Positions 47,458 through 56,270 are shown, counted from the stretch's first letter. The stretch is DNA of 64,000 nt from Neptunomonas marina (GCF_004005935.1 NZ_SACQ01000001.1:1-64000); one strand, 5' to 3'. Made by a program: numbers and translations. Notes: generated by a model not told the origin, from the sequence alone.

Positions 47458-48261
47458 ATGACACTTGAAGCGATCATGCGGCTAACCGCTTTTTTTGGTG
47501 TATTCGTAGCGTGTGCTGTGTGGGAAGCCGCTCGGCCGCAGCGCCGTTGGTATCATCCACGTATCAAGCATTGGGCAACCAATCTCGGTTTAATGCTGAT
47601 CAACACCTTGGTAACGCGTTTTACTGTCGGAGCCGTGGCCGTTGCTGCCGCATTATGGGCACAAAGTAGCGGCTTTGGCCTGCTCCAATGGTTAGCGCCA
47701 CAAAGTGTGTTCGGACAAGCGTTAGCGGTGCTGTTTGCGCTGCTGGCACTGGATCTAGCCATCTGGTTTCAGCACTGGTTGACGCATCGCTGGACGCCTT
47801 TGTGGCGTTTACATCGGGTCCACCACACTGACCTTGAGCTCGATGTGACCACCGCCTTGCGCTTTCATCCGGTGGAAATTCTACTCTCGCTCCTCTTTAA
47901 AGCGATATTAGTGATTGCGCTCGGTATCGATGTGTGGGTCGTGATCGTATTTGAAGCACTGCTCAGTGCGAGTGCGCTGTTTAATCACGCCAATATTCGC
48001 TTACCAAAAGCTGTCGATAGGGTGTTGCGTTGGGTTATCGTCACGCCGGATATGCATCGTATTCATCACTCGGTTGAACCAAACGAAACCAACTCCAACT
48101 ACGGATTTTTCCTCTCTTGGTGGGACCGGTTATTTGAAACCTATCGAGTCAGTGCCAAAGATGACCACCTGACGATGCCGCTTGGCCTTAAGGAGTATCG
48201 CCAGTCCGATCAATTGACGCTGCCGAAGCTACTAGTGCAACCATGGCGGGGCGTCGAGTGA
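47458..48261 (+). CDS. Membrane fatty acid hydroxylase / sterol desaturase family protein
   Basis: The 267-aa integral membrane protein carries the histidine clusters of the di-iron hydroxylase superfamily: HWLTH, HRVHH, HPVE, NHANI and HRIHHSVEPNETNSNYG. Several hydrophobic segments precede and separate them. It is shorter than the paralogue at 19415. Its place between the reductase fusion and glycosyltransferases suggests it acts on a lipid or lipid-linked product of this operon; the substrate is inferred only from position. The 3' end overlaps the next gene by 19 bp. Confidence 0.87.
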   Translation: MTLEAIMRLTAFFGVFVACAVWEAARPQRRWYHPRIKHWATNLGLMLINTLVTRFTVGAVAVAAALWAQSSGFGLLQWLAPQSVFGQALAVLFALLALDLAIWFQHWLTHRWTPLWRLHRVHHTDLELDVTTALRFHPVEILLSLLFKAILVIALGIDVWVVIVFEALLSASALFNHANIRLPKAVDRVLRWVIVTPDMHRIHHSVEPNETNSNYGFFLSWWDRLFETYRVSAKDDHLTMPLGLKEYRQSDQLTLPKLLVQPWRGVE

Positions 48262-48959
48262 TACCGAAGGTCAGCTGTATCATTCCGACACTGAATGAAT
48301 CTGCTCAGATAGAAGCATGCTTGCAGCCGTTGCAACCGTATCGGGATTGGCTGGAGTTGATTCTTGTAGACGGCGGTAGCGAGGATGAAACCGCTCAGGT
48401 TGCTCGGCCTTGGGTTGATAAGGTGGTTGTCTCGCCCGCAGGGCGTGCTTTGCAGATGAACGCTGGCGCTGCAAAGGCGACCGGTTCTCTTTTGCTCTTT
48501 CTGCACATTGATACCCGATTGCCAGCATCGTTAGAAACGCTGCGTGTGCTGTTACACCAGCCGCCCTGTTGGGGGCGGTTCGATGTTCAGATTGATAACG
48601 GCAAGAGCTGGTGCCGCTGGGTGGCATTGGGAATGAACGTACGCTCACGGTTGACGAAGGTCTGTACCGGGGATCAAGCGTTGTTTGTGACCAAGTCCGT
48701 TTTTGAACACGTAGGTGGTTATCCCAAGCAGCCTTTGATGGAAGATATTGCGCTCAGTCGTCTGTTGCGAGCGCAGCCAATAACCTTTTTCCCCCTGTCT
48801 GCCAAAGTGTGTACATCCGGGCGCCGTTGGCGCAAGCATGGCGTGTTAAAAACTATCTTGCGTATGTGGCTGTGGCGCTTGCGTTACTGGCTGGGCGCTT
48901 CCCCGTTTCAGCTTGCTAAAGAGTATGGCTATGTCGTTACTGAAAAGGACTACCGATGA
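48243..48959 (+). CDS. TIGR04283-type glycosyltransferase (arsenosugar-associated)
   Basis: This is a 238-aa GT2-fold glycosyltransferase. The nucleotide-sugar motifs are KVSCIIPTLNESAQIEACL, LILVDGGSEDET and LFLHIDTRLP (the DxD-like site). GDQALFVTKSVFEHVGGYP and MEDIALSRLL fit the TIGR04283 family described in arsenosugar gene clusters. It starts inside the hydroxylase gene, so translation is coupled. A C-terminal amphipathic helix (ILRMWLWRLRYWLG) may attach it to the membrane. Confidence 0.87.
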   Translation: MAGRRVIPKVSCIIPTLNESAQIEACLQPLQPYRDWLELILVDGGSEDETAQVARPWVDKVVVSPAGRALQMNAGAAKATGSLLLFLHIDTRLPASLETLRVLLHQPPCWGRFDVQIDNGKSWCRWVALGMNVRSRLTKVCTGDQALFVTKSVFEHVGGYPKQPLMEDIALSRLLRAQPITFFPLSAKVCTSGRRWRKHGVLKTILRMWLWRLRYWLGASPFQLAKEYGYVVTEKDYR

Positions 48960-49561
48960 CTGATTATCCTATCATCGTTTTCGCAAAGCCTCCGGTAGCG
49001 GGTGTCGCTAAAACGCGCCTTATACCCGCGCTGGGTGAAACCGGAGCCGCTCAGTTGCATGCGCGTTTGCTGGAACAGACGATACAAACCGCCGTGAAGG
49101 CGTCGCAAACTGTCTATCTTTTTACCGCAATGGAGCATGAGCACGAGGCGTTCATCGACCTGCAGAGCCGGTACGCTATTACGCTGTTGCCGCAAGTTGA
49201 TGGCGATCTCGGCGCTCGGATGCAGGATGCTTTTGCTAGAGTTGGGCCAGCGCTGTTGATCGGCACAGATTGCCCCAATATCGACGCTGCGTTGCTTGTC
49301 CGTTGTGCGCTAGCGCTACAACATCATGATGCGGTATTTGTGAGTGCTGAGGATGGCGGTTACGCTCTGATCGGGCTACATCAACCTTTCGATGAGCTTT
49401 TTGCTGGCATTCCTTGGAGCAGCGCGCAAGTTATGCCAAAAACTGTTGAGCGCTTGCATAAATTGCAGCTGCGTTGGTTGGAGGTGGCTCAGTTATGGGA
49501 CGTGGATACGCCCGACGATTATGAGCGTTTATGTGTGCACTTTCCTGATTTGTGCAAATAG
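48956..49561 (+). CDS. TIGR04282-type glycosyltransferase / DUF2064 protein
   Basis: This 201-aa protein has the nucleotidyl/glycosyl transferase fold of DUF2064: FAKPPVAGVAKTRLIPALG at the N-terminus, LLIGTDCPN with the metal-binding Asp, and EDGGYALIGL. Members marked TIGR04282 sit next to TIGR04283 proteins in arsenosugar clusters. Its ATG overlaps the previous stop by 4 bp (ATGA). It is the last gene of the operon from 44335. Confidence 0.87.
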   Translation: MTDYPIIVFAKPPVAGVAKTRLIPALGETGAAQLHARLLEQTIQTAVKASQTVYLFTAMEHEHEAFIDLQSRYAITLLPQVDGDLGARMQDAFARVGPALLIGTDCPNIDAALLVRCALALQHHDAVFVSAEDGGYALIGLHQPFDELFAGIPWSSAQVMPKTVERLHKLQLRWLEVAQLWDVDTPDDYERLCVHFPDLCK

Positions 49562-49674
49562 GCCTCTCTACCCTATGCTAAGAGGCAGTATAACAATAAG
49601 AAGAGGTGCGCCAATGCAAGGCAGGTATGCTTTGGGGTGCAGCCTCTGTATTTCTGCTTGTTGAGGACCTGACT

Positions 49675-50817
49675 ATGGAAAGCCCGTTGTTGCTTATCTT
49701 TGAACCGAACGAGGAGGTGCGGTCAGCGTTTCAAGCTGCAATGGCTGAGATCACCGATAGCCAATGGCGCGTTTATGAAGCTGATAGCTTGGATAGTGCG
49801 CTCCAAGCGTTGCGTGATAGCGCCCCCAATGTGGTTGTTAGTCACAGCTTTACAACATACGGCGGTGCTGAATTTTTGGCGCTGGCTAAACAGTTGCAAC
49901 CCGAAGCGGTACGCGTACTCTTTACTGAAGACTTTCATGATGAGGTGATGACCGACAGTATTGCGGCGGTGCATCTGGTTATGCCTCAGCCGCTGAGCTG
50001 TGAGACCTTGGCGGATATTGTTACTCGCGCTCAAACGATGCAGCGCTTGAAACTAAATGACAGCCTGCGCAGTTCGCTAGGGCGGATTGATGCACTGCCA
50101 CTATTACCTAGCAGTTATCTGCAACTGTGCCGAGTACTAGACGATCCTGACGCCTCGCTCTCGCAAGTCGCTCGATTAGTGGAGCAGGACCCAGCTTTGC
50201 TCGCTAAAGTGCTGCATATCGCAAACTCTGCCTTTTTTGGTTTCTCTAGCCCTGTGGACAGCGCCTTTGATGCCGCGCTTCGTTTGGGTATCGATCTATT
50301 AAAATCGCTTGTATTGGTCTTAGGCGTTTATGCCGGGCGGCGTGGCCTGTCGGCAGCCGATCAGCAGCGCTTGGCAAATAATGCTTTTTTGGTTGCAGAT
50401 CGGGCTGCTGAACTATCCCGTTATCTTGGACGCGATAGAAAACAGACTGAACGCGCGTATATCGCTGGGCTGCTGCATAATGTCGGTGAAATTTTAGGCG
50501 GTATTTTGGAGGTCCAGGACTCGCGCTCTACGGCTGATGAGTTTGACCTTAGTCAGGGAGATTACTCCGTTGCTGGTGGTTATCTGCTGAGTTTGTGGGG
50601 ATTTCCTGCCGCGGTGGTTGATGCGGTTTGTTTTAGCAATCAGCCGCAAAATATGCCGCAGCCGAACGAACTTTGTACCATACTCTATGTAGCTCAGTTA
50701 GCGGTTTCTTGTCAGCAAAACCAAGTGGACCCGCTGCTATCATTGGACAAGCCCTTGGTGGCAGCTCATGGTATCGATGTACAAATTGTTGCTTGGCTTA
50801 AGGACGCGCGCCCATAA
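49675..50817 (+). CDS. HDOD domain protein with degenerate receiver
   Basis: The 380-aa protein has an N-terminal response-regulator-like domain (about 1-120) and an HDOD domain (about 130-330, LPLLPSSYLQLCRVLDDPDASLSQVARLVEQDPALLAKVL). In the receiver the phosphoacceptor region reads PNVVVSHSF with no Asp, and the usual Lys-Pro is replaced in VMPQP, so phosphorylation seems impossible. HDOD proteins are signalling scaffolds. ATG 49675 with GAGG 8 bp upstream is chosen; the frame runs further up but is not protein-like. It precedes two sensor modules. Confidence 0.85.
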   Translation: MESPLLLIFEPNEEVRSAFQAAMAEITDSQWRVYEADSLDSALQALRDSAPNVVVSHSFTTYGGAEFLALAKQLQPEAVRVLFTEDFHDEVMTDSIAAVHLVMPQPLSCETLADIVTRAQTMQRLKLNDSLRSSLGRIDALPLLPSSYLQLCRVLDDPDASLSQVARLVEQDPALLAKVLHIANSAFFGFSSPVDSAFDAALRLGIDLLKSLVLVLGVYAGRRGLSAADQQRLANNAFLVADRAAELSRYLGRDRKQTERAYIAGLLHNVGEILGGILEVQDSRSTADEFDLSQGDYSVAGGYLLSLWGFPAAVVDAVCFSNQPQNMPQPNELCTILYVAQLAVSCQQNQVDPLLSLDKPLVAAHGIDVQIVAWLKDARP

Positions 50818-50868
50818 ACGGCACGTGGGGTGTATGCCGCTTTGCCATATACCGTTTGGAGGAGATAT

Positions 50869-51693
50869 ATGAAACGTCTAGTTTTAGTACTTGCCTTGGC
50901 TTTTTCCTTGCTTAATTTTGCTCATGCGAGCGAGCAGGTTTACACCTTGGGTGTTGTTCCTCAGCAATCGGCGAAGAAGCTGGCGCGCTTATGGACGCCA
51001 GTGACTCAATACCTGTCTAGCAAAACGGGGTTGGCAATACGTTTTGCGACCGCGCGCGATATTCCCACGTTTGAAAAACGGGTTGTGGAAGGTGAGTATG
51101 ACATCGCTTATATGAACCCATACCATTATACCGTTTTCAGCCAAAAGCCGGGCTACCGAGCCATTGCGAAGCAAAAAAACAAACAGATAAAAGGGATCTT
51201 TGTCGTTCGTAACGATAGTCCCATTCAGTCCCTGAATGAGCTAAGTGGACAAAAGTTGGCCTTTCCATCGCCAGCGGCATTTGCTGCCAGTGTTATTCCG
51301 CGCGCGCAGCTTGATAAAGAGCAAATTGCTTACGAGCCTAAGTATGTCTCGTCCCATGATTCAGTCTACCGAAACGTTGCCAAGGGGTTCTTTAAAGCAG
51401 GTGGCGGCGTTATGAGGACGTTTAATAACACTGCGCCGGAGGTTAAAGCGCAGTTGCGTGTGTTATGGACAACGCCCGGCTATACGCCTCACGCGCTGGC
51501 TGTGCATCCTAGAGTGTCGTCATCAGCAAGCGAAGCGATTCAAACGGCATTGATTGAAATGGCGAGCGATCCCGAAGGGGTCACACTGTTGAAATCGCTC
51601 AACTTTAAACAGTTAGAAGCAGCTGGCGATGGTGACTGGGACGATGTAAGAGCTCTCAACATTAAGCTGCTTGATCACTTGTTGAGTGAGTAA
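50869..51693 (+). CDS. PhnD-like periplasmic substrate-binding protein
   Basis: This 274-aa exported protein has a signal peptide ending at about residue 21 (FAHASE). It is a PhnD/SsuA-type binding protein with GVVPQQSAKKLARLWTPV, YDIAYMNPYHYTVF and LAFPSPAAFAASVIPR; such proteins bind phosphonate, phosphite or similar oxyanions. No ABC permease or ATPase gene is near. It stops 11 bp before a histidine kinase gene, so it probably acts as a ligand-sensing subunit. GGAGGAG precedes the ATG. Confidence 0.88.
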   Translation: MKRLVLVLALAFSLLNFAHASEQVYTLGVVPQQSAKKLARLWTPVTQYLSSKTGLAIRFATARDIPTFEKRVVEGEYDIAYMNPYHYTVFSQKPGYRAIAKQKNKQIKGIFVVRNDSPIQSLNELSGQKLAFPSPAAFAASVIPRAQLDKEQIAYEPKYVSSHDSVYRNVAKGFFKAGGGVMRTFNNTAPEVKAQLRVLWTTPGYTPHALAVHPRVSSSASEAIQTALIEMASDPEGVTLLKSLNFKQLEAAGDGDWDDVRALNIKLLDHLLSE

Positions 51694-51704
51694 CAAGACC
51701 ATTT

Positions 51705-53342
51705 ATGTCACTACGGCTTAAAACCATACTCGGTATCGCACTGATCGAAGGTGCGCTCTTGTTGGTGCTTCTTATTACGATGATGGATTTTATCCGAGAT
51801 TCGAACTATGAAGCATTGCGAAAACGTGCTGAGTCCACGGTCACGTTGTTTTCTACCATGACCAAAGACGCGGTGCTCTCCTATGACTTGGCTTCGCTCG
51901 AAGCCTTTGTTTCGGAAGTTTTGCGCAACGAAGATCTGCGCTACGCCCGCATAGTGACGCCGGATGGCGAAGTTTTCGCTCAGAGCGGTGAAATAAGCCA
52001 CTTTGTGGCAGGCAAATTCGCTGCCGATACAGAGGTTGCAAACGTTGATGACAACGTATACGACATCTCGGGCAGTATTGCTGAGGGAGGTGAAGTATAC
52101 GGGTATGTGCAGGTGGGTTTAGATATAGGTGCAATCAATGCGTCTATTGCGGCAATTAATCGCTGGGGGATTGCGCTCGCATCGTTCGAGATGGTGTTGG
52201 TGGCGCTCTTTTCATTTGTTTTAGGTGGCTACCTCACTAAGCAATTAGACGTGCTACGAAAAACGGCCCGTAAAGTGACCGATGGTGACTTTGATGTGCA
52301 AGTTGAGGTCAAAACGCGGGACGAGATTGGAGAGGTTTCTTCCGCTTTTAACCGCATGGTTACGAGCCTAAAGTCGGCGCAGACTCAGCGCGACCAATAT
52401 GAGAGTGAGTTATTGGAGCTGAACCAATCGCTTGAAGAGCGTGTGCTCAAACGGACGCGAGCATTACAAGCGAAGCATGTTGAGCTGCAAGAGACCTATC
52501 AGTCCCTCAAGGATACTCAAGCAAAGTTGCTGCAATCAGAAAAATTGGCATCCGTGGGGGTTCTAGCGGCCGGGGTTGCTCATGAAATTAATAATCCAAT
52601 TGCTTTTGTGATGAGTAACTTAGAGTCGCTATCAGGATATATTAACGACTATGAAGCTCTGATTGATAACTATCATACGCTCAAGGATGAACCTGACGAT
52701 GCGGCCCGCCAAGCCAAGTTGGAACAGATTGAGGCGAAGCTAGATCAGCTAGACTATGAATTTGTCAAAGAGGATGTTGAAGATCTCTTAAAGGATTCAG
52801 CACAGGGCACTCAAAGGGTGCGCGATATTGTGGTTGGTTTATCGGAGTTTGCACAGCTTAACCAAGATGACAGCTGGGGCATGGTTGATCTCAACGAGTG
52901 TATTCAAGTCACCTTGCAGCTTCTGCAGGGGCGTATCCCGTCTGGGTGCAAAGTACGCACGAGTCTTGGTATTTTGAGCTTAACGTATGGCGCCGCCGCG
53001 CAGCTGAATCAGGCGCTGTTGAATGTGATTCAAAATGCCCTGCAAGCTGTCGGCGAGCAGGGCAGTGTTGATATCGTTACCAAAGAGCAGTCTGGGCGCT
53101 TGATCGTATCGATACGTGACTCAGGCACCGGTATTGCCGCTGAGGAACTTGATAAGGTGTTTGATCCATTCTTCACCACGCGGGCTGTGGGTGAGGGTAC
53201 AGGTTTAGGTTTAGCGATGGCCTATGGAATCGCCAAAGATCATGGCGGTGAGATAAAAGTGAAAAGTGAGCTGGGTAAAGGAAGTCAATTTATTATTATC
53301 TTGCCTATCCGAGATGAAACTCAGTTGGCATCGGCATCATAG
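51705..53342 (+). CDS. Membrane sensor histidine kinase (HAMP, HisKA)
   Basis: The 545-aa kinase has two membrane helices (about 6-28 and 154-176) enclosing a periplasmic sensor of about 125 residues, then a HAMP domain, a coiled coil (225-280), an H-box with H293 (GVAHEINNPIA) and an ATPase domain (NVIQNALQAVGEQG, DSGTGI, GTGLGLAMAYGI). It has no receiver. The upstream gene encodes a periplasmic binding protein, a likely input partner. No cognate response regulator is adjacent. Confidence 0.92.
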   Translation: MSLRLKTILGIALIEGALLLVLLITMMDFIRDSNYEALRKRAESTVTLFSTMTKDAVLSYDLASLEAFVSEVLRNEDLRYARIVTPDGEVFAQSGEISHFVAGKFAADTEVANVDDNVYDISGSIAEGGEVYGYVQVGLDIGAINASIAAINRWGIALASFEMVLVALFSFVLGGYLTKQLDVLRKTARKVTDGDFDVQVEVKTRDEIGEVSSAFNRMVTSLKSAQTQRDQYESELLELNQSLEERVLKRTRALQAKHVELQETYQSLKDTQAKLLQSEKLASVGVLAAGVAHEINNPIAFVMSNLESLSGYINDYEALIDNYHTLKDEPDDAARQAKLEQIEAKLDQLDYEFVKEDVEDLLKDSAQGTQRVRDIVVGLSEFAQLNQDDSWGMVDLNECIQVTLQLLQGRIPSGCKVRTSLGILSLTYGAAAQLNQALLNVIQNALQAVGEQGSVDIVTKEQSGRLIVSIRDSGTGIAAEELDKVFDPFFTTRAVGEGTGLGLAMAYGIAKDHGGEIKVKSELGKGSQFIIILPIRDETQLASAS

Positions 53343-53358
53343 TTTGGCGGGGTGGTAT

Positions 53359-54420
53359 GTGAATCTGAGCGGTTGGGCTCGTTTACTGCTATTTAGTGTA
53401 CTTTTGGCACTGGGTAGCCTGCCTCTGACGGTGCAGGCAGAAGATAGTGTGTCACTGGATCGCTTTCGTGAGTATGTCGAACGGTCTGTAGATGCGCCGA
53501 GTGGCGCTAACAAAAAGCCGATTAAAATTGCCATCGTCTACCCGGGCTTACAAACGTCTGATTATTGGCTACGCAGTATTAAAGCGCTGCAAGGGCGGTT
53601 GGATGATCACGGCTTGGCGTACGAGCTTGATGTGCGTTTTTCGCGCCCCTATATCCAGCAAGACTTGCAAGAGAGCCAGTTATTAGAGGTTCTTCAGAAT
53701 GATCCTGATTACCTTGTGTACACCATCAATTCGGACCGCCAGCGTCGCGTGGTTGAGTACCTGCTGCAGCGCGAACGCCCCAAAGTTATCATTCAAAATC
53801 TGACGCAGCCCGTTGCTCAGTGGTTTGATGTGCAGCCGCTCATGTATATCGGCTTTGACCATGCTGCGGGCGCGCGAAAATTAGCGCAGTTCTATAAAAG
53901 GAGATATCCCAAGGGTACACCCTTTGGTCTTCTCTATTGGGATAAAGGCGTGGTGAGTGAACAGCGGGGTGATGTGTTTCTCAAAGAGGTAGAGCGAACT
54001 CACCAATTGAAAGCCAGTTACTTTACTGACGCTAGCCGTATCTCCGCTAAACATGCCGCGCTGAAAATGCTTCGTGAATACCCAGACATTCGCTATATCT
54101 ACGCCTGTGCCACCGATGTCTCTTTGGGGGCCCTTGATGCGTTGCGTGAGCTAGGTGATCCGCCCATTACTGTGAATGGGTGGGGAGGCGGTGAAGCTGA
54201 GCTAGAGATGTTTCGTCAGCAAAAGCTTGGTGTCGTGTTGATGCGTATGAATGATCAAAACGGCATCGCGATGGCAGAAGCGATACGCCTAGATCGATTG
54301 GGCTATCAGATTCCATTGGTCTTCTCGGGGGAGTTTGAGGTGTTAACCCAGAGTATGGAAGAGGGCGCTTTAGAACATTTGCTGGAGCGTGCGTTTCGTT
54401 ACTCGGGAGGGATGCCGTGA
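53359..54420 (+). CDS. LuxP/TorT-like periplasmic binding protein (type I)
   Basis: This 353-aa protein resembles sugar-type periplasmic binding proteins: KPIKIAIVYPGLQTSDYW opens the first lobe, and RYIYACATDVSLGALDALRELGDPPITVNGWGGG belongs to the second. I start at GTG 53359, which follows GGCGGGG and yields a clean signal peptide (LPLTVQAED, about 28 residues). ATG 53314, inside the kinase gene, is the alternative. It has no transporter partner and its stop overlaps the next kinase start (TGATG), so a sensory role like LuxP or TorT is likely. Confidence 0.84.
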   Translation: MNLSGWARLLLFSVLLALGSLPLTVQAEDSVSLDRFREYVERSVDAPSGANKKPIKIAIVYPGLQTSDYWLRSIKALQGRLDDHGLAYELDVRFSRPYIQQDLQESQLLEVLQNDPDYLVYTINSDRQRRVVEYLLQRERPKVIIQNLTQPVAQWFDVQPLMYIGFDHAAGARKLAQFYKRRYPKGTPFGLLYWDKGVVSEQRGDVFLKEVERTHQLKASYFTDASRISAKHAALKMLREYPDIRYIYACATDVSLGALDALRELGDPPITVNGWGGGEAELEMFRQQKLGVVLMRMNDQNGIAMAEAIRLDRLGYQIPLVFSGEFEVLTQSMEEGALEHLLERAFRYSGGMP

Positions 54421-56117
54421 TGGTGCTGCGCTTTCGTACGCTGATCTTCTTTCTATTCCTGATTATTTTGTCCGGTTTTCTGGCGATCTTTTCGCTCAAC
54501 TTTTTCAGTGCCGCAGAGAGTATCTTGCGTGAAGAGGCGAAAACATCGATGCAGCAAAGTGCTGCCGCGATACAGCGCGAGCTAGAAGCACAGTTACGGC
54601 TGCTGGATCAAGAGTTGGCAGCATTAGCCATGACCGATGTGATGCGTGAAGCGGTTACCACCGGCTCTGCGTTGCAGTTACAGCGGAGTATCGAGGGCTC
54701 TGGCTTACACGGTGCTGAGATCAAGAGCCACCACTTCTTGGTGGTTTCTTCATTCAACTACGAGCGTTGTTATGTCTTAAAGAGCCGCCTGCTGGAGATC
54801 GGCTCTGGCTCGTGTGAACAGATATACCGCGCCTATTCGCAGGCGCTAACCGAGGGTTGGAGTAGCTTCCGTAGTGGTACTCACGTTTTGCTTGGGAAAG
54901 ATTACCTGATTACTGATACCGATAACCGTGTTGTCGGTCGGGTGATCGGAGGCATTAAGTTATCGGATAACCGCCTTTTCTTAAGTCAATTGGTGAACAG
55001 GTCTGCGGCTCAGATCCATGGTGCCCAGCTGTTATTCGATGGTGTTGCAATCAGTCAATACGACCCAAATCAGGCGGTATCAACCAACCAGTTAACCTCG
55101 CACATGCTGTCGTTGCCTAACTTAGGCAGTAGCTTGGGGCTACAACTGGATGTCAATGCGGACCAGATTGGCGTGCTCGGTAAGCAGATGTTACGTCTAA
55201 TCGCTGGCGGTGTGCTAGTCGGTTTATTGGTGAGTGCGTTTATCGCGCTAATTTTATCAGGTGCGCTAGACAAGCAACTGCAAAAGCTGCTCCGGCATGT
55301 GCGCGATACGGTTGATTCGAGCAGCAAAGGTGAGTGGAATGCCGGCACAATCGCCGAGTTTAATCATTTAGGTAAAGAGATCGATACGATGGTGCAAGCG
55401 TTAACGTCCCATCGCAGCGAGCTGCACGTGGCGAATGAGCGTTTGGAGCAGGCTTTGCGTGAAAAGCGCGCCATCCTTCATCAGCTTATCCACAGCCAAG
55501 AGCAAGAGCGCAACCACCTTGCTCATGAACTTCACGATGAGCTGGGGCAGTTGCTAACGGCAGTGCGTGTTGAGACCGTACTGCTAGAGTACGACGTGGA
55601 TGCAAAAGACAAAGCATTGGAGCATATCGATAAGATTAAACACCTTGTCGCAGATATGTATGAAACCGTCTACGACCGCATTATGGCGCTGCGCCCAGCT
55701 GAATTAGACGATATGGGGTTAAGTGAATCGATTCGTCAGATTGCAGCATTGAAAAGTTTGCAACAGACGGGCGTCGAGGTGTTTCTAGATATCGAGGACG
55801 TTGTGCTGCCTGGGGATGCTGATATTCACCTGTATCGCATTATTCAAGAGGCGCTGACCAATGTCTTAAAGCATGCACATGCCAGTTGCACTAATGTCGT
55901 GCTCAAGCAAGAAGAGACTCATGTGCTGCTGCGGATTTGTGACGACGGGGCAGGATTTGACGAATCGAAGGGGATTGAGCAATTTGGCGGCTTTGGCTTG
56001 CTCGGCATAAAAGAGCGCTGCGAATACATGGGCGCTGAGCTGAAAATTAGTGGGGATCATGGTGTGTGTATTGAAGTTTCATTGGCGATTCGTCACGAAG
56101 AGTGTTTAGAACCTTGA
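54420..56117 (+). CDS. Membrane sensor histidine kinase (NarX-type, HisKA_3)
   Basis: The 565-aa kinase has two membrane helices (about 8-28 and 262-281) around a periplasmic sensor of about 230 residues with two cysteines. A HAMP-like linker and a HisKA_3 dimerisation domain follow, with H372 in HLAHELHDELGQLL, then an ATPase domain (EALTNVLKHAHA, DDGAGFDE, GGFGLLGIKERCE). This class normally pairs with NarL/LuxR-type regulators, none of which is in the window. Start is ATG 54420, coupled to the binding protein upstream; GGGAGG precedes it. Confidence 0.92.
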   Translation: MVLRFRTLIFFLFLIILSGFLAIFSLNFFSAAESILREEAKTSMQQSAAAIQRELEAQLRLLDQELAALAMTDVMREAVTTGSALQLQRSIEGSGLHGAEIKSHHFLVVSSFNYERCYVLKSRLLEIGSGSCEQIYRAYSQALTEGWSSFRSGTHVLLGKDYLITDTDNRVVGRVIGGIKLSDNRLFLSQLVNRSAAQIHGAQLLFDGVAISQYDPNQAVSTNQLTSHMLSLPNLGSSLGLQLDVNADQIGVLGKQMLRLIAGGVLVGLLVSAFIALILSGALDKQLQKLLRHVRDTVDSSSKGEWNAGTIAEFNHLGKEIDTMVQALTSHRSELHVANERLEQALREKRAILHQLIHSQEQERNHLAHELHDELGQLLTAVRVETVLLEYDVDAKDKALEHIDKIKHLVADMYETVYDRIMALRPAELDDMGLSESIRQIAALKSLQQTGVEVFLDIEDVVLPGDADIHLYRIIQEALTNVLKHAHASCTNVVLKQEETHVLLRICDDGAGFDESKGIEQFGGFGLLGIKERCEYMGAELKISGDHGVCIEVSLAIRHEECLEP

Positions 56118-56182
56118 TATAGCGCATAACAGCAAAAGAGGCTGCTTGGTTAAACTATGATCAGTTAAAGCGCGGGTTGTTG

Positions 56183-56210
56183 GGGCTGCTTATGAGAGTA
56201 GCCCTTTTTT
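56183..56210 (+). terminator. Terminator after the second kinase
   Basis: GGGCTGCT and AGTAGCCC pair with one G-T wobble around a TATGAG loop, followed by six T. It separates the sensor block from the YeeE/YedE gene. Confidence 0.8.
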
Positions 56211-56224
56211 GTGCTTCATATTTT

Positions 56225-56243
56225 ATATATCTAATTGATATAT
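56225..56243 (+). promoter_or_regulatory. AT-rich inverted repeat before the YeeE/YedE gene
   Basis: ATATATC-TAATT-GATATAT has perfect 7-bp arms and lies 28 bp upstream of the ATG. It is a plausible operator for a small dimeric repressor of the ArsR type; the identity of any regulator is unknown. Confidence 0.4.
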
Positions 56244-56270
56244 CCTAATTCTTAAATGTGTGGTTAGTGT

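Noticed and set aside
49562-49586. GCCTCT...AGAGGC inverted repeat after the glycosyltransferase gene
   Set aside because: Only 6-bp arms with a 13-nt loop and no T-run; too weak to call a terminator.
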